From NCBI GenBank assembly GCA_009700025.1, contig WLMW01000001.1, positions 1-64,000 of the forward strand: DNA of 64,000 nucleotides. The letters run 5' to 3'. The translations under genes and the position numbers were made by a program. A model generated the notes under the pieces. It saw only the letters and a program-made list of their open reading frames with translations. It was not told the origin of the DNA and made no database searches. Source of the DNA: Actinomycetota bacterium (GTDB taxonomy: Bacteria; Actinomycetota; Actinomycetes; Nanopelagicales; Nanopelagicaceae). Shown piece after piece: positions 42,912 through 55,685 of this stretch. Every line of letters starts with the position of its first letter. The first letter of the stretch is position 1.

Positions 42912-42969
42912 GTGCTTCCTTTCGGCAGGTTAAGTTGTGGATGAGCCTACTTCACGAGAGAATCCCCTT

Positions 42970-43662
42970 ATGTCCCGCGCAAATCTCGGTAAAGATCCTG
43001 ATGAAGTTGCCGCAATGTTTGACGGTGTGGCTAAGCGTTATGACATTGTCAACGATCTCCTCTCACTTGGACGTACCAAGGCATGGCGTAGGGCGGCCAC
43101 GAAGATAATCGCCCCGGCCCCTGGCATGAAGATCCTGGATTTAGCGGCAGGCCCGGGCTCATCCTCTGAGCCTCTCCACAAAGCTGGTGCTGCCGTCTTT
43201 TCAACCGATTTCTCTGAAGGCATGCTGGCTCAGGGCCGTAAATCCCGTCCCTACCTGAATTTCTCAAAGGCAGATGCCCTCAATCTCCCCTTTGATGCCG
43301 ACAGTTTTGACGTCACAACAATCTCTTTTGGCCTGCGGAACACGGTTGACTACCCAACTGCGCTCGCAGAAGCGCTTCGAGTGACGAAAAAAGGGGGTCG
43401 AATGGTGGTCGTAGAGTTCTCCCACCCCACATGGGCTCCTTTTCGAGGCCTATACATGGGCTATTTAATGCGAGCCCTGCCAGCAATTGCCCGAAAAACC
43501 GCATCCAACCCGGATGCCTACGTGTATTTAGCTGAGTCCATTCGTGCTTGGCCCGATCAGGCTGGGTTAGCCGAGGCGATGAAGTTGGCGGGATGGATGT
43601 CAGTCTCCTGGAAAAATCTCACCTTTGGGGTTGTTGCAGTTCACAGCGGCATTAAGGGCTAG
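42970..43662 (+). CDS. menG: Demethylmenaquinone methyltransferase
   Basis: MFDGVAKRYDIVNDLLSLGRTKAWRRA; LDLAAGPGSSSEPL; SFGLRN. Track start 42937; ATG at 42970 preferred. Confidence 0.94.
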   Translation: MSRANLGKDPDEVAAMFDGVAKRYDIVNDLLSLGRTKAWRRAATKIIAPAPGMKILDLAAGPGSSSEPLHKAGAAVFSTDFSEGMLAQGRKSRPYLNFSKADALNLPFDADSFDVTTISFGLRNTVDYPTALAEALRVTKKGGRMVVVEFSHPTWAPFRGLYMGYLMRALPAIARKTASNPDAYVYLAESIRAWPDQAGLAEAMKLAGWMSVSWKNLTFGVVAVHSGIKG

Positions 43663-43702
43663 CGGTCATTGGCATAGGCCATCCGACCCTAAGATTTCAC
43701 TC

Positions 43703-44074
43703 GTGATATCCACATCAAATCCATACGTGCCAATTCTGGTGCTAGGGGCGATTGGTTTCGGCTTTGCCATATTCTCTGTCGCGGCAGGGGCGTTAGCGGG
43801 ACCAGCTCGATACAACCGGGCAAAGTTGGATGCTTATGAATGCGGAATCGAGCCATCACCGCAGGCAGCCGAAGGTGGACGTTTCCCAGTTAAATATTTT
43901 TTAACCGCAATGCTTTTCATTATCTTTGATATTGAAATCGTATTTCTTTATCCATGGGCAGTGACTTTTGATTTCTTAGGCATTTTTGGTTTGGTTGAAA
44001 TGGCAATCTTTATCGGTACGGTCTTTGTTGCATATGCATACGTGTGGCGCCGCGGCGGATTGGAATGGGATTAA
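43703..44074 (+). CDS. nuoA: NADH-quinone oxidoreductase subunit A
   Basis: KLDAYECGIEPSPQA; PVKYFLTAMLFIIFDIEIVFLYPWA. Start revised to GTG 43703. Confidence 0.95.
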   Translation: MISTSNPYVPILVLGAIGFGFAIFSVAAGALAGPARYNRAKLDAYECGIEPSPQAAEGGRFPVKYFLTAMLFIIFDIEIVFLYPWAVTFDFLGIFGLVEMAIFIGTVFVAYAYVWRRGGLEWD

Positions 44075-44077
44075 AGA

Positions 44078-44635
44078 ATGGGTCTAGAAGAGAAGATTCC
44101 AAGTGGTTTTCTTTTAACTACAGTTGAAAAACTTGCAGGCTACATGCGAAAGAACTCTCTGTGGCCGGCGACCTTTGGTCTTGCATGTTGCGCAATTGAA
44201 ATGATGGCAGTCGGTTCTGCTGCAAAATATGATATCTCGCGTTTTGGAATGGAAGTTTTCCGCGCATCACCACGACAGGCTGATTTAATGATTGTCGCTG
44301 GTCGAGTTTCTAACAAGATGGCTCCAGTTCTTCGCCAAATTTACGATCAAATGTCAGCACCTAAATGGGTTCTTGCGATGGGAGCCTGCGCTTCATCAGG
44401 TGGAATGTTTAATAACTACGCAATTGTGCAAGGCGTTGATCACGTAGTTCCTGTTGATATTTACTTACCTGGATGCCCTCCACGTCCTGAAATGTTGATG
44501 GATGCAATTTTAAAACTGCACGAAAAGATTAATGTTGAAAAATTGGGAGCTAACCGCGCACAGGTGATTAAAGAAGTTGAGCTCGCAGCCATGAACGCAA
44601 AGCCAACTCACGAAATGAAGGGTCTGCTCGCATAA
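44078..44635 (+). CDS. nuoB: NADH-quinone oxidoreductase subunit B
   Basis: [34 protein letters not shown]. Confidence 0.97.
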   Translation: MGLEEKIPSGFLLTTVEKLAGYMRKNSLWPATFGLACCAIEMMAVGSAAKYDISRFGMEVFRASPRQADLMIVAGRVSNKMAPVLRQIYDQMSAPKWVLAMGACASSGGMFNNYAIVQGVDHVVPVDIYLPGCPPRPEMLMDAILKLHEKINVEKLGANRAQVIKEVELAAMNAKPTHEMKGLLA

Positions 44636-45265
44636 ATGACTGACTCAGGAATGTTTGGTGCACGTGGAACTGGAGATACCTCTGGCTACGGTGGCCTTGT
44701 GCGCACCGCGGCATCCACTGGCTCATCAGAGCGCCCATTTGGCGGATATTTTGATGATGTTGCTGACGATTTAGAGCGTGCCTATCCTGCATTTTCACAA
44801 GCTATAGAGCGCATTGTTGTCGACCGCGGCGAACTGACTTTGCATGTCAAGCGTGAAAAACTCGTTGAGGTTGCATTTGTTTTGCGAGATTCTCTAAAGT
44901 TTGAAATGTGTATGGGTGTTTCAGGGATTCATTATCCAGAAAACATCGGTTGTGAACTTGTTGCCGTTTATCCGCTTCTTTCAATGACTAATAACCGACG
45001 CATTCGTCTTGAAGTATGTGTCTCTGATTCAGATTCACATATTCCATCTTTAGTTGAGGTGTGGGCAGGAAACAACTGGCATGAACGTGAAACTTTTGAC
45101 ATGTTTGGAATTATTTTTGACGGCCACCCAGGATTAACTCGAATTTTGATGCCAGATGATTGGCAAGGTCACCCACAACGCAAAGATTATGCACTAGGTG
45201 GAATTCCAGTTGAGTACAAAGGCGCAACTACTCCTCCACCAAATGATCGCCGGAGTTACAAATGA
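44636..45265 (+). CDS. nuoC: NADH-quinone oxidoreductase subunit C
   Basis: [37 protein letters not shown]. Confidence 0.96.
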   Translation: MTDSGMFGARGTGDTSGYGGLVRTAASTGSSERPFGGYFDDVADDLERAYPAFSQAIERIVVDRGELTLHVKREKLVEVAFVLRDSLKFEMCMGVSGIHYPENIGCELVAVYPLLSMTNNRRIRLEVCVSDSDSHIPSLVEVWAGNNWHERETFDMFGIIFDGHPGLTRILMPDDWQGHPQRKDYALGGIPVEYKGATTPPPNDRRSYK

Positions 45266-46599
45266 CAACATTTGATCCATACGCACCATCTCGCGAAACA
45301 ACTGAGGGCACGGTTTTCTCCGTTACTGGTGGAGATTGGGATTCGCTGGTCCAAGAAATTGGATCCACTAAAGAAGAGCGAGTTGTTGTCAACATGGGAC
45401 CACAGCACCCTTCAACACATGGCGTTCTTCGTTTGATTCTTGAGCTTGAAGGTGAAACCGTCACTGAAGTTCGTTGTGGAATCGGATATTTGCATACTGG
45501 AATTGAAAAGAACATGGAGTTCCGCAATTGGACCCAGGGCACAACTTTTGTAACTCGCATGGATTACTTAGGTCCAATTTTCAATGAAACCGCATATTGC
45601 TTAGCGGTAGAAAAACTTCTTGGTATCACTAATGATGTTCCAGAACGGGCAAGTGTTATTCGTGTGATGATGATGGAGCTCAATCGAATTTCATCACACA
45701 TGGTCGCCCTCGGAACCGGTGCTCTCGAACTTGGTGCAATTACTCCCATGTTCTTTGCATTCCGTGAGCGTGAAATTGTTTTAGATCTCTTTGAAATGAT
45801 CTCTGGTTTACGCATGAATATGGCCTATATCCGCCCAGGTGGAGTCCAACAAGATTTACCAGAAGGTGCGCTACCAAAGATTCGCCAGGCAGTTAAGCAG
45901 ATGCGCAAAAACTTCAAGGACAACACTTCTTTGTTGGTTGGAAATTCAATTTGGTTAAAGCGAACCCAGGGAATTGGCTACTTAGATTTGGCTGGTGCAA
46001 CAACTCTTGGAGTAACCGGACCAGTACTCCGTGCTACTGGCCTGCCTTGGGATTTGCGGAAGGTGCAACCTTATTGTGGTTATGAAAACTACAACTTTGA
46101 TGTCATTACCGCTGATACATGCGATGTATATGGACGATTCTTAATTCGGATGAATGAATTAGAGCAGTCACTTCGCATCATTGAGCAAGCAGTTGACAAA
46201 TTGGAAGCCCTAGAAGGTGCACCAGTGATGGTGGCAGATAAAAAAATTGCATGGCCAGCACAGTTAGCACTTGGTGGTGATGGACTTGGTAATTCACTTA
46301 ACCATATCCGTGAAATTATGGGTACATCAATGGAGTCATTGATTCATCACTTCAAGTTAGTTACTGAAGGTTTCTACGTTCCAGCTGGACAGGTTTATCA
46401 AGCAATCGAGTCTGCACGTGGAGAACTCGGTGCACATGTCGTGTCCGATGGCGGTACACGTCCTTACCGAATGCATTTTCGCGAACCATCTTTTAATAAC
46501 TTGCAGGCGACATCTGCAATGAGTGAAGGCGGAATGATTGCCGACATTATTGGCGCAGTTGCTTCGATTGATCCTGTTATGGGAGGCGTTGACCGCTAA
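45262..46599 (+). CDS. nuoD: NADH-quinone oxidoreductase subunit D
   Basis: [29 protein letters not shown]; ends VMGGVDR. Confidence 0.97.
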   Translation: MTTFDPYAPSRETTEGTVFSVTGGDWDSLVQEIGSTKEERVVVNMGPQHPSTHGVLRLILELEGETVTEVRCGIGYLHTGIEKNMEFRNWTQGTTFVTRMDYLGPIFNETAYCLAVEKLLGITNDVPERASVIRVMMMELNRISSHMVALGTGALELGAITPMFFAFREREIVLDLFEMISGLRMNMAYIRPGGVQQDLPEGALPKIRQAVKQMRKNFKDNTSLLVGNSIWLKRTQGIGYLDLAGATTLGVTGPVLRATGLPWDLRKVQPYCGYENYNFDVITADTCDVYGRFLIRMNELEQSLRIIEQAVDKLEALEGAPVMVADKKIAWPAQLALGGDGLGNSLNHIREIMGTSMESLIHHFKLVTEGFYVPAGQVYQAIESARGELGAHVVSDGGTRPYRMHFREPSFNNLQATSAMSEGGMIADIIGAVASIDPVMGGVDR

Positions 46600-47225
46600 T
46601 GGCTTACTCACAAGAAGATCTTGCAACAATGGATTCAATTATCAAGCGATACCCTCGCTCTCGCTCAGCGATTATGCCGTTACTACACTTTGTTCAATCT
46701 CGCGTTGGTTTTGTTAATGGTGAAGGTATTGAATTAATTGCAAAACTTCTCTCGCTTGAGTCGGCAGAAGTATCTGCAGTTGCAACTTTTTATACACAGT
46801 ACAAGCGTAGGTCCGTTGGTGAATATCATGTTGGCGTATGCACAAATACTTTATGCGCAGTAATGGGTGGCGACGCCATATTTGCAGGGCTAAAAGCGCA
46901 CTTAGGTGTCGAAAATGATGGTGTTACTGAAGATGGAAAAGTCTCCCTTGAACACATTGAATGTAATGCCGCTTGTGATTACGCACCAGTCGTCATGGCT
47001 AACTGGGAGTTCTATGACAATCAAACTGTGGAATCAGCTAAAGATTTGGTTGATTCAATGCGCAGCGGAAATCCAAAGCCGCCAACACGTGGACCAAACT
47101 CTTTGGTTACATGGAAAGAAGCATCAGCGGTTCTTGCAGGAATCAATGATGGAAAAGCACACGAAGGTGTTCAAGCGGGCGAGCCAACACTTCTTGGTTT
47201 AAAGATTTCGAAAGAGGGCAAGTAA
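46599..47225 (+). CDS. nuoE: NADH-quinone oxidoreductase subunit E
   Basis: HVGVCTNTLCAVMG...HIECNAACDYAPVVMAN 2Fe-2S motif. Confidence 0.96.
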   Translation: MAYSQEDLATMDSIIKRYPRSRSAIMPLLHFVQSRVGFVNGEGIELIAKLLSLESAEVSAVATFYTQYKRRSVGEYHVGVCTNTLCAVMGGDAIFAGLKAHLGVENDGVTEDGKVSLEHIECNAACDYAPVVMANWEFYDNQTVESAKDLVDSMRSGNPKPPTRGPNSLVTWKEASAVLAGINDGKAHEGVQAGEPTLLGLKISKEGK

Positions 47226-48505
47226 TGACGAAATTAGCGCCAGTACTTTCTGCACATTGGGATGAGAAAGACTCTTTCACGATTGAGGCTTATACGCGCC
47301 ATGGAGGGTATAAAGCTTCACAAAAAGCTTTAGCGATGGATCCAGATGCTGTAATTCAATTAGTTAAAAACTCGGGTTTACGCGGACGTGGTGGAGCAGG
47401 TTTCCCAACTGGAATGAAGTGGGGCTTTATTCCACAAGGTGATAATAAAGATCACTACTTAGTTGTAAACGCCGATGAATCTGAACCAGGTACATGTAAA
47501 GACACACCTTTGCTCATGGCAAATCCTCATGTGTTAATTGAAGGATGCATCATCGCTTGTCACGCGATTCGTGCTAAACATGCATTTATTTATATTCGCG
47601 GTGAAGTCACGCATGTCGTCCGTCGCGTCAATCAAGCAATTGAAGATGCTTACAGAGCAGGTCATCTTGGAAATGGAATAGATTTAGTTCTTCACGTTGG
47701 AGCCGGTGCTTACATCTGCGGTGAAGAGACTGCACTTTTGGATTCACTTGAAGGTTTCCGTGGTCAACCACGATTGCGTCCGCCATTCCCGGCGATTGCA
47801 GGTTTGTATGCACGCCCAACCGTTGTTAATAACGTCGAATCAATCTCTGCAGTCCCTGCGATAGTTGCCAATGGTGCGGAGTGGTATCAATCAATGGGTA
47901 CAGAAAAAAGCAAGGGAACAACGCTGTATTCACTTTCGGGCCATGTAAATAATCCAGGCCAGTTTGAAGCCCCATTAGGTATAACACTTCGCGAAATCCT
48001 TGAGCTTTCTGGCGGAATTCGCAATGGTCATACCTTGAAGTTTTGGACACCTGGTGGCTCATCAACGCCAATATTCACACAAGAGCACCTCGATACTCCA
48101 TTGGATTATGAAGGAGTGGCTGCAGCAGGTTCGATGTTAGGTACAAAAGCTTTGCAGATATTTGATGAAACAACATGCGTTGTGCGTGCCGTTCTGCGAT
48201 GGACTGAGTTTTATAAGCACGAGTCTTGCGGCAAGTGCACTCCTTGTCGTGAAGGCACTTGGTGGTTAGTACAGATTCTGCGCGACTTAGAAGCTGGAAA
48301 AGGAACTGAAGCAGATCTTGCAAAGCTACTTGATCTTTGCGACAACATCATGGGCCGTTCTTTCTGCGCACTAGGTGATGGTGCAACAAGTCCAATTACT
48401 TCATCGATTAAGTATTTCCGTGACGAATATATTGCACACATAACTCATGGTGGTTGCCCATTTGATCCAGTCGCGTCAACTTTATTTGTTGGAGCGGGAG
48501 CTTAA
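47225..48505 (+). CDS. nuoF: NADH-quinone oxidoreductase subunit F
   Basis: GLRGRGGAGFPTGMKWGF; GAGAYICGEETALLDSLEG; ESCGKCTPCREGT. Confidence 0.97.
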   Translation: MTKLAPVLSAHWDEKDSFTIEAYTRHGGYKASQKALAMDPDAVIQLVKNSGLRGRGGAGFPTGMKWGFIPQGDNKDHYLVVNADESEPGTCKDTPLLMANPHVLIEGCIIACHAIRAKHAFIYIRGEVTHVVRRVNQAIEDAYRAGHLGNGIDLVLHVGAGAYICGEETALLDSLEGFRGQPRLRPPFPAIAGLYARPTVVNNVESISAVPAIVANGAEWYQSMGTEKSKGTTLYSLSGHVNNPGQFEAPLGITLREILELSGGIRNGHTLKFWTPGGSSTPIFTQEHLDTPLDYEGVAAAGSMLGTKALQIFDETTCVVRAVLRWTEFYKHESCGKCTPCREGTWWLVQILRDLEAGKGTEADLAKLLDLCDNIMGRSFCALGDGATSPITSSIKYFRDEYIAHITHGGCPFDPVASTLFVGAGA

Positions 48506-50857
48506 ATGACTACTTCAGAAATCACCGACTTGATCACCGTTGTAATCGATGGTTTTGAAGTCAGCGTTCCAAAGGGAACATTAGTAATTCGTGCGGCTGA
48601 GCAGCTTGGAATTCAAATTCCACGTTTTTGTGATCATCCACTTCTTGATCCAGTGGGAGCTTGCCGTCAATGTTTAGTTGATATTGAAATTAATGGTCGC
48701 GCATTTCCAAAACCACAAGCATCATGCACGATTCCTGTTGAGCCAGGAATGATTGTAAAAACTCAACTGACTTCTGTAGTCGCTGATAAGGCACAAAAAG
48801 GTGTGATGGAGCTTTTACTAATTAATCACCCATTAGATTGTCCCGTTTGCGATAAAGGTGGTGAGTGCCCGCTACAGAATCAAGCGATGAGTACTGGCCG
48901 CAGTGAAACGCGTTTTGAAGGCGTAAAGCGTACGTTTGAAAAACCAGTGAACATCTCTTCACAAGTTTTACTTGATCGCGAACGTTGCGTTTTATGTGCG
49001 CGCTGTACTCGTTTTTCCGATCAAATTGCCAGCGATCCTTTTATTACTCTGAATGAACGCGGTGCGCTTCAGCAAGTTGGCATTTATGAAAAAGCTCCAT
49101 TTAAATCATATTTCTCAGGTAACGCCGTACAGATATGTCCGGTTGGCGCGCTAACTGGTGCTTCTTATCGTTTTCGTGCACGCCCATTCGATTTAGTATC
49201 AACACCGTCGGCATGTGAACACTGTGCATCAGGCTGTGATATGCGCACCGATGTTCGTCGAGGAAAAACTCTTCGCCGTCTTGCCGGTGATGATGCATCG
49301 GTTAATGAAGAGTGGAACTGCGACAAAGGCAGATGGGCATTTAAATATGTCACTGCTGTTGATCGCCTGACTCATCCATTAATCCGCGATGCTTCTGGTG
49401 AGCTAGTTCAAGCCTCATGGCCAGAAGCTTTGGCTGCTGCAGCTAAAGGCTTACAAGAAAATACTTCTGCTGTTCTAGTTGGTGGTCGTGCAACACATGA
49501 AGACGCATATGGTTATAGCAAGTTTGCAAGAATTGCACTTGGAACAAATGATATTGATTTCCGCTCACGTATCTCTTCCAATGAAGAGCGTGAATTTTTA
49601 GCTGCACATGTGGTTGGGTCATCAACAACATATCGCGATATCGACCGCGCCGATCACGTGCTTTTAGTGGGCTTTGAACCTGAGGAAGAATCACCGATTG
49701 TTTTCTTACGTCTGAATAAGCAGTTCCGTAAACGGGCTTTGAAAGTTTCTGCTATTGCCAGCAAATTATCTATCGGAGTTGAAAAACTAAAGGGTGATTT
49801 TATAAAAGTTGCACCAGGTCAAGAAGCTTCGGCTATTGCTAAACAAGCTCTAACTTCTTTATCTGTAATCCTTGTAGGAGAGCGAGCATCAGAAAGCGCT
49901 GGTGCATTGAGCGCGGTTGCGGCTCTTGCAGATTCAACCGGTGCAAAAATTGCTTGGATTCCTCGACGTGCAGGTGAGCGCGGAGCATTAGAGGCTGGAG
50001 CAATAGGCAACCTCTTGCCAGGTGGGCGTCCAGTTCAAGATCCTGCAGCCAGAGTGGATATTGCGGCGCTCTGGGGTGTTTCGTCGCTTCCATCAGATAA
50101 TGGCCGCAGCAGCGATGAGATTTATGCCGGTATAAGTACAGGTGCCATTGGGGCGCTTCTAGTTGGTGGGGTTGATCCACTTGATGGAGTCAATAGCGCG
50201 GATGCATTAGCTGCACTCGATAAAGCTTTTGTAGTTTCACTTGAGATTGCACCAAGTGAAGTAACTCTACGAGCAGACGTCGTTTTACCAGTCGCGGCAA
50301 TTACCGAAAAGAGTGGGTCATTTTTGAATTGGGAAGGCCGCGCACGTTCATTTGATGCCGCAGTAAGTGATTCACTCAACCGTAGTGACCTTCGTATCCT
50401 TTCAATGATTGCCGATGCTATGGGAGCCTCACTCAATCTGAGCACAGTCACTTCTGCAGCGAAAGAGATTTCAACATTAGGAAAATGGGATGGTGCGCGT
50501 GTATCAATGCAAGCTGTGCCTGCATCACAAAGCTCAAATCTTAATAGTGATCAATTCATTCTTAACTCATGGCGTCGCCTGTTAGATCTCGGAACTTTAC
50601 AAAAAGGTGAAGAAAATCTTGCTGGCACTGCACGCCAAACAGTCGCCGTCATTTCTCCAAGCCGTGCACAGGCGTTAGGTATAACTGATGGTAATCTCTT
50701 AAAGATTTCCACCACTCAAGGTTCAGTAACTTTGCCGGCGTTAGTAGAAGATATTCATGACGATGCAATTTGGGCGCCTCGAAATTCACTTGGCTCTCAG
50801 TTACTTGTAAACCTAGGCGCAGGACATGGCGCAGTAGTTACGGTGGTGAAGTTATGA
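48506..50857 (+). CDS. nuoG: NADH-quinone oxidoreductase subunit G
   Basis: [40 protein letters not shown] Fe-S motifs. Confidence 0.96.
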   Translation: MTTSEITDLITVVIDGFEVSVPKGTLVIRAAEQLGIQIPRFCDHPLLDPVGACRQCLVDIEINGRAFPKPQASCTIPVEPGMIVKTQLTSVVADKAQKGVMELLLINHPLDCPVCDKGGECPLQNQAMSTGRSETRFEGVKRTFEKPVNISSQVLLDRERCVLCARCTRFSDQIASDPFITLNERGALQQVGIYEKAPFKSYFSGNAVQICPVGALTGASYRFRARPFDLVSTPSACEHCASGCDMRTDVRRGKTLRRLAGDDASVNEEWNCDKGRWAFKYVTAVDRLTHPLIRDASGELVQASWPEALAAAAKGLQENTSAVLVGGRATHEDAYGYSKFARIALGTNDIDFRSRISSNEEREFLAAHVVGSSTTYRDIDRADHVLLVGFEPEEESPIVFLRLNKQFRKRALKVSAIASKLSIGVEKLKGDFIKVAPGQEASAIAKQALTSLSVILVGERASESAGALSAVAALADSTGAKIAWIPRRAGERGALEAGAIGNLLPGGRPVQDPAARVDIAALWGVSSLPSDNGRSSDEIYAGISTGAIGALLVGGVDPLDGVNSADALAALDKAFVVSLEIAPSEVTLRADVVLPVAAITEKSGSFLNWEGRARSFDAAVSDSLNRSDLRILSMIADAMGASLNLSTVTSAAKEISTLGKWDGARVSMQAVPASQSSNLNSDQFILNSWRRLLDLGTLQKGEENLAGTARQTVAVISPSRAQALGITDGNLLKISTTQGSVTLPALVEDIHDDAIWAPRNSLGSQLLVNLGAGHGAVVTVVKL

Positions 50858-52101
50858 AAACTGCAGAACTAATAGGTAACGATCCAGGTTGGTTAATCAC
50901 CGTCAAAGCATTACTTGTCTTTATTTTCTGTGTTGTTTTAACGCTTCTTTCTGTTTGGGGAGAACGGCGTTTAGTTGGTCGTATGCAGCAACGACCAGGA
51001 CCTAACCGTGTTGGTCCATTTGGTTTGATTCAAGCACTTGCCGACGGCGTGAAACTCGCACTCAAGGAAGACATCATTCCGGCAGCTGCCGATAAAGTAG
51101 TTTTCATTCTTGCACCGATTATCAGCGCTACTACTTGCTTTATGTCATTTGCCGTCATACCAATTACCGGGCCAGTTAATCTCTTTGGCCGGCAAACTGC
51201 AATGCAATTAACTGATCTGCCAATTGGAGTTCTCTACGTTTTAGCGATTGCATCCGTTGGAGTGTATGGAATTATTTTGGCCGGCTGGTCATCAGGTTCA
51301 ACATATCCACTTCTTGGTGGTCTTCGCTCAAGCGCACAGGTCATTTCATATGAAATCGCAATGGGTCTTTCATTGGTTGCCGTATTTATTTATGCAGGCT
51401 CGATGTCAACTTCAGATATTGTGGCAGCACAATCAAACACTTGGTATGCCGTTGTTTTGTTCCCATCCTTTGTTATTTATGCTATTTCAATGGTCGGTGA
51501 AACCAACCGTGCACCATTTGATTTAGCTGAAGCTGAAGGCGAACTCGTTGGCGGTTTCCACACAGAATATTCATCACTTAAATTCGCACTCTTTTTCTTG
51601 GCTGAGTACGTCAACATCATTGCAGTATCAGCTCTTGCCACAACGTTATTTCTTGGTGGGTACCACGCTCCGCCGTTCCTAGGATTTACCGAAAACTGGC
51701 TTGGTGGATGGTTCACTGCGATCTGGTTCTTCTCAAAAGTCTTGGTCTTTTTCTTTGTATTCGTTTGGCTACGTGGAACTTTGCCGCGTTTGCGTTACGA
51801 CCAATTCATGCAGTTCGGTTGGAAAATTTTGATTCCAGTCTCGATTGTTTGGATTTTGGTAGTTGCGACTCTGCGCCTATTGTCTTTGCAAAGTGCACCA
51901 CGTATTTACGTTGTTGGGTTTGCAAGCGTAGTTGTGCTACTGGTTATGTTAGTAAATATCGGATTTGATAATGCTAAAAATAAGAAGATTAAAGCAATTG
52001 TTGATGATTCTTCTGCTCCAAGTTTTGCCGTTCCGGAACTTCCAATGAACATCTCTTCTATCAATGTCTCTGCACCAAAGAAGGGCTCTGACCGTGGCTG
52101 A
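50854..52101 (+). CDS. nuoH: NADH-quinone oxidoreductase subunit H
   Basis: [50 protein letters not shown]. Start revised to ATG 50854. Confidence 0.97.
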   Translation: MKTAELIGNDPGWLITVKALLVFIFCVVLTLLSVWGERRLVGRMQQRPGPNRVGPFGLIQALADGVKLALKEDIIPAAADKVVFILAPIISATTCFMSFAVIPITGPVNLFGRQTAMQLTDLPIGVLYVLAIASVGVYGIILAGWSSGSTYPLLGGLRSSAQVISYEIAMGLSLVAVFIYAGSMSTSDIVAAQSNTWYAVVLFPSFVIYAISMVGETNRAPFDLAEAEGELVGGFHTEYSSLKFALFFLAEYVNIIAVSALATTLFLGGYHAPPFLGFTENWLGGWFTAIWFFSKVLVFFFVFVWLRGTLPRLRYDQFMQFGWKILIPVSIVWILVVATLRLLSLQSAPRIYVVGFASVVVLLVMLVNIGFDNAKNKKIKAIVDDSSAPSFAVPELPMNISSINVSAPKKGSDRG

Positions 52102-52705
52102 AATCGAAGCATTCAAAAATAACGATCGTGATCTTAAGAAAGTTGAGTTCACACAAGTCGATCAACCCGGGTCGGTCGGGTTCCTTGGTCACGCTAAAGG
52201 CTTTTGGGTGACTTTTTCAACCATCTTTAAGAAGCCTGAAACTGTTGAATACCCTGAAGTTAAAGCTCCTACACAAGAGCGTTTTCACGGCCGCCATCAG
52301 CTCAATCGCCACCCAGATGGGTTAGAAAAGTGCATTGGTTGTGAACTGTGTGCATGGGCATGTCCAGCTGATGCCATTTATGTTGAAGGTGCAGATAACA
52401 CCGAAGAAAATCGCATGTCGCCCGGGGAGCGCTACGGCAAGGTTTACCAAATAAATTATCTCCGCTGTGTTTTCTGCGGTCTATGTATTGAAGCATGTCC
52501 AACTCGCGCATTAACAATGACAAATGAGTATGAACTCGCAGATGATTCACGAGAAAAACTTATCTTTGAAAAAGATGATTTACTTGGCCCACTGCGAGCT
52601 GGAATGTTGATGCCTCCCCATCCGATGTATCCAGATATGAATGACACTAATTATTACAAGGGCGAAGTAACACAAGCACACCCCTCGCAGGATGTGAATA
52701 AATGA
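52094..52705 (+). CDS. nuoI: NADH-quinone oxidoreductase subunit I
   Basis: [35 protein letters not shown] 52094 preferred over track 52064. Confidence 0.96.
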   Translation: MAEIEAFKNNDRDLKKVEFTQVDQPGSVGFLGHAKGFWVTFSTIFKKPETVEYPEVKAPTQERFHGRHQLNRHPDGLEKCIGCELCAWACPADAIYVEGADNTEENRMSPGERYGKVYQINYLRCVFCGLCIEACPTRALTMTNEYELADDSREKLIFEKDDLLGPLRAGMLMPPHPMYPDMNDTNYYKGEVTQAHPSQDVNK

Positions 52706-53493
52706 ATGATTTAGCCTTACAAGTTGGTCAGACTGCCGCGCCTGAAGCAACTCTTTTCTGGATTCTCGCACCATTAACTCTGATTGCGGCTTTAGGAATG
52801 CTGTTAGTTAAGAAGGCAGTTCACTCTGCAATCTTGATGGCTTTCGTAATGGTTGCTTTGGCAATTTTTTATATTGCAGAAGGAGCTCCATTTCTTGGAA
52901 TAGTTCAGATTGTTGTTTATACAGGCGCAGTTATGATGCTCTTCCTCTTCATACTTATGCTGGTTGGTGTTGATTCTTCGGATTCCCTTACTGAAACAAT
53001 TCGTGGTTTGCGCCCCATCGCAATTACGGCAGCAGTAGGTTTTGGCGGACTCATGATTTCTCTGTTGAGTCGTGCAACTCTTGGTCGTACCGCAGTCGGG
53101 GTAGAAGGCGTGAACGCCGATGGAAACGTGCAAGGTATTGCACGTCTGCTTTTCTCAACATTTGTTTGGCCATTTGAAGTTGTCTCCGCACTTCTTATTA
53201 CTGCGGCATTAGGTGCAATGGTTTTAGCGCATCATCAGCGAGTACAAGAGCGGCCAACACAACGCCAACTTTCGATTGCTAGGTTTCGCGGAGAGTCCCT
53301 GGCAACCACTGCAGGTCTTCCGGCACCCGGCGTTTTTGCCCGACACAACGCTGTGGATGTACCTGCACTATTGCCCGATGGGACCGCAGCTGCAGCATCA
53401 GTAAATGCCAGCCTTAAAGCGCGTGGAGATGTTTTAGAGTCATCCAGTTTTGAACTTGGGACGATCGATACCAGCGTCGAGGAGGAGAAGTAA
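52702..53493 (+). CDS. nuoJ: NADH-quinone oxidoreductase subunit J
   Basis: [26 protein letters not shown]. Confidence 0.95.
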   Translation: MNDLALQVGQTAAPEATLFWILAPLTLIAALGMLLVKKAVHSAILMAFVMVALAIFYIAEGAPFLGIVQIVVYTGAVMMLFLFILMLVGVDSSDSLTETIRGLRPIAITAAVGFGGLMISLLSRATLGRTAVGVEGVNADGNVQGIARLLFSTFVWPFEVVSALLITAALGAMVLAHHQRVQERPTQRQLSIARFRGESLATTAGLPAPGVFARHNAVDVPALLPDGTAAAASVNASLKARGDVLESSSFELGTIDTSVEEEK

Positions 53494-53793
53494 ATGGATG
53501 CCGCCAATTACCTCTATCTCTCAGCGCTACTTTTCACTATCGGTGCAGTCGGCGTCGTTGTGAGGCGCAATGCGATAGTAGTTTTCATGTGTATTGAACT
53601 CATGCTTAACGCAGCGAATCTTTCATTTGTAACTTTTTCTCGCATTAATGGTGATCTCAATGGACAAGTGATTGCATTCTTCACCATGGTAGTAGCCGCG
53701 TGTGAAGTTGTAGTGGGATTAGCAATCATTGTGACAATTTATCGCTCACGTCGATCAGCATCTGTTGATGATGCTAGTTTATTGAAACGATAA
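53494..53793 (+). CDS. nuoK: NADH-quinone oxidoreductase subunit K
   Basis: [25 protein letters not shown]. Confidence 0.96.
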   Translation: MDAANYLYLSALLFTIGAVGVVVRRNAIVVFMCIELMLNAANLSFVTFSRINGDLNGQVIAFFTMVVAACEVVVGLAIIVTIYRSRRSASVDDASLLKR

Positions 53794-53795
53794 CT

Positions 53796-55685
53796 GTGAT
53801 GATTTCAAACAGCCTCGTTTATTTGATTGCCTTGCCGCTAGCCGGTGCGGCAATACTTCTACTTGCTGGACGACGCAGCGATAAGTGGGGACACCTGCTT
53901 GCAACTGCACTATCAGCATCCTCATTCTTTGTTGGTCTTTACCAACTTTCCTTGATGCTTGGCCGTTCAAATGAGCAGCGTCCAATTTCACAAAAACTAT
54001 TTGAGTGGATTTCAGTCGGATCTTTTAAAATTGATGCTGGGTTAATGCTTGATCAACTTTCCATTTGCTTTGTACTACTAATCACCGGAGTTGGAACGCT
54101 CATTCATGTTTATTCAATTTCATATATGTCGCATGACCCTGATCGCCGACGTTTCTTCGCTTTCTTAAATCTTTTTATTGCCGCAATGTTGTTGCTTGTT
54201 TTGGGCGATAGTTACCTCAACCTTTATGTTGGGTGGGAAGGTGTAGGTCTAGCTTCCTATCTATTGATTGGTTTTTGGAATCAAAAGCCTGCATATGCAA
54301 CAGCTTCTAAGAAAGCTTTTGTCATGAACCGCGTTGGTGACATGGGGCTCTCTTTTGCCATCATGATCGCTTTTGCAACGATGGGAACAGTTTCCTTCAC
54401 TGGTGTTAAAGCTGCGGTAGAGCACACATCAACTGCGGCTCTTACAGGTATCGGAATAATGTTGTTGGTTGCTGCTACTGGAAAATCTGCCCAATTCCCG
54501 TTGCAGGCATGGCTGGGAGATGCGATGGCTGGACCAACACCAGTATCAGCGCTCATCCACGCGGCGACGATGGTGACAGCAGGTGTTTACTTAATTACTC
54601 GCTCTAACTTCATCTTTGATGCAGCCCCAACTGCACAGTTATTGGTTGTTATTGTTGGAGCCGTTACTTTGATGTTTGGTGCCCTTATTGGTACCGCTAA
54701 AGATGATATTAAAAAGGCACTTGCTGCATCGACCATGTCTCAGATTGGCTACATGATTTTAGGTGCCGGCCTGGGCCCAGTTGGTTATGCATTCGCAATC
54801 ATGCACTTGCTCACACATGGATTCTTCAAAGCTGGAATGTTCCTTGGTGCTGGCTCAGTCATGCACGGAATGAATGATGAAGTCAACATGCGCAAATATG
54901 GAGCACTTCGAAAGTTTATGCCAATAACTTTTGCAACATTTGGTCTTGGTTATCTAGCAATTCTGGGAGTTCCCCCATTTGCTGGTTTTTATTCAAAAGA
55001 TATGATTATTGAAACTGCATTTAATTCTGGTGGCATAAAAGGAATAATTCTTGGAAGCGTCACTTTGTTAGGTGCGAGTATTACTGCGTTTTATATGACA
55101 CGTGTAATGATTCTTACTTTCACTGGAAAATCACGCTGGGATGATCAGGCGCATCCACACGAATCTCCGTGGTTGATGTGGTTACCAATGGCAATTTTGG
55201 CTATTGGCTCAGTTACTTCTGGTTATTTACTAAGCCATGGCAATGCTTTAGTTAATTGGCTGTCACCACTCTTTGAAAACCATGGTGAGCACGAAGAACT
55301 TCTTTCACCAATTGTTGTTTCGGGGCTCGCTCTAACGATGGTGGCAATTGGAGTTGCGATTGCCTTCCTGAAGTATTCACGGAATCAAGTCTCTGATGTT
55401 GCCCCAGAGAATGTTTCGATTTTTACACGTATAGCTCGCCAAGACTTGTTGCAAGATCGATTCAATGAATCGGTATTCATGCGCCCGGGCCAAGTTCTAA
55501 CCAAGATCTTGGTGAGAACCGATGACTCAGTTATTGATGGTGCAGTCCGCACGGTAGGTCGGGCAGCCATGGGATCAGGTGCATCTCTGCGTGGGGTTCA
55601 GAGTGGTTTTGTACGTAGCTATGCAGCATTAATTTTGGTTGGTGCTGTTGCACTTATCGCAGCGATTTGGGTGGTGACTCAATAA
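53796..55685 (+). CDS. nuoL: NADH-quinone oxidoreductase subunit L
   Basis: [43 protein letters not shown]. Confidence 0.96.
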   Translation: MMISNSLVYLIALPLAGAAILLLAGRRSDKWGHLLATALSASSFFVGLYQLSLMLGRSNEQRPISQKLFEWISVGSFKIDAGLMLDQLSICFVLLITGVGTLIHVYSISYMSHDPDRRRFFAFLNLFIAAMLLLVLGDSYLNLYVGWEGVGLASYLLIGFWNQKPAYATASKKAFVMNRVGDMGLSFAIMIAFATMGTVSFTGVKAAVEHTSTAALTGIGIMLLVAATGKSAQFPLQAWLGDAMAGPTPVSALIHAATMVTAGVYLITRSNFIFDAAPTAQLLVVIVGAVTLMFGALIGTAKDDIKKALAASTMSQIGYMILGAGLGPVGYAFAIMHLLTHGFFKAGMFLGAGSVMHGMNDEVNMRKYGALRKFMPITFATFGLGYLAILGVPPFAGFYSKDMIIETAFNSGGIKGIILGSVTLLGASITAFYMTRVMILTFTGKSRWDDQAHPHESPWLMWLPMAILAIGSVTSGYLLSHGNALVNWLSPLFENHGEHEELLSPIVVSGLALTMVAIGVAIAFLKYSRNQVSDVAPENVSIFTRIARQDLLQDRFNESVFMRPGQVLTKILVRTDDSVIDGAVRTVGRAAMGSGASLRGVQSGFVRSYAALILVGAVALIAAIWVVTQ

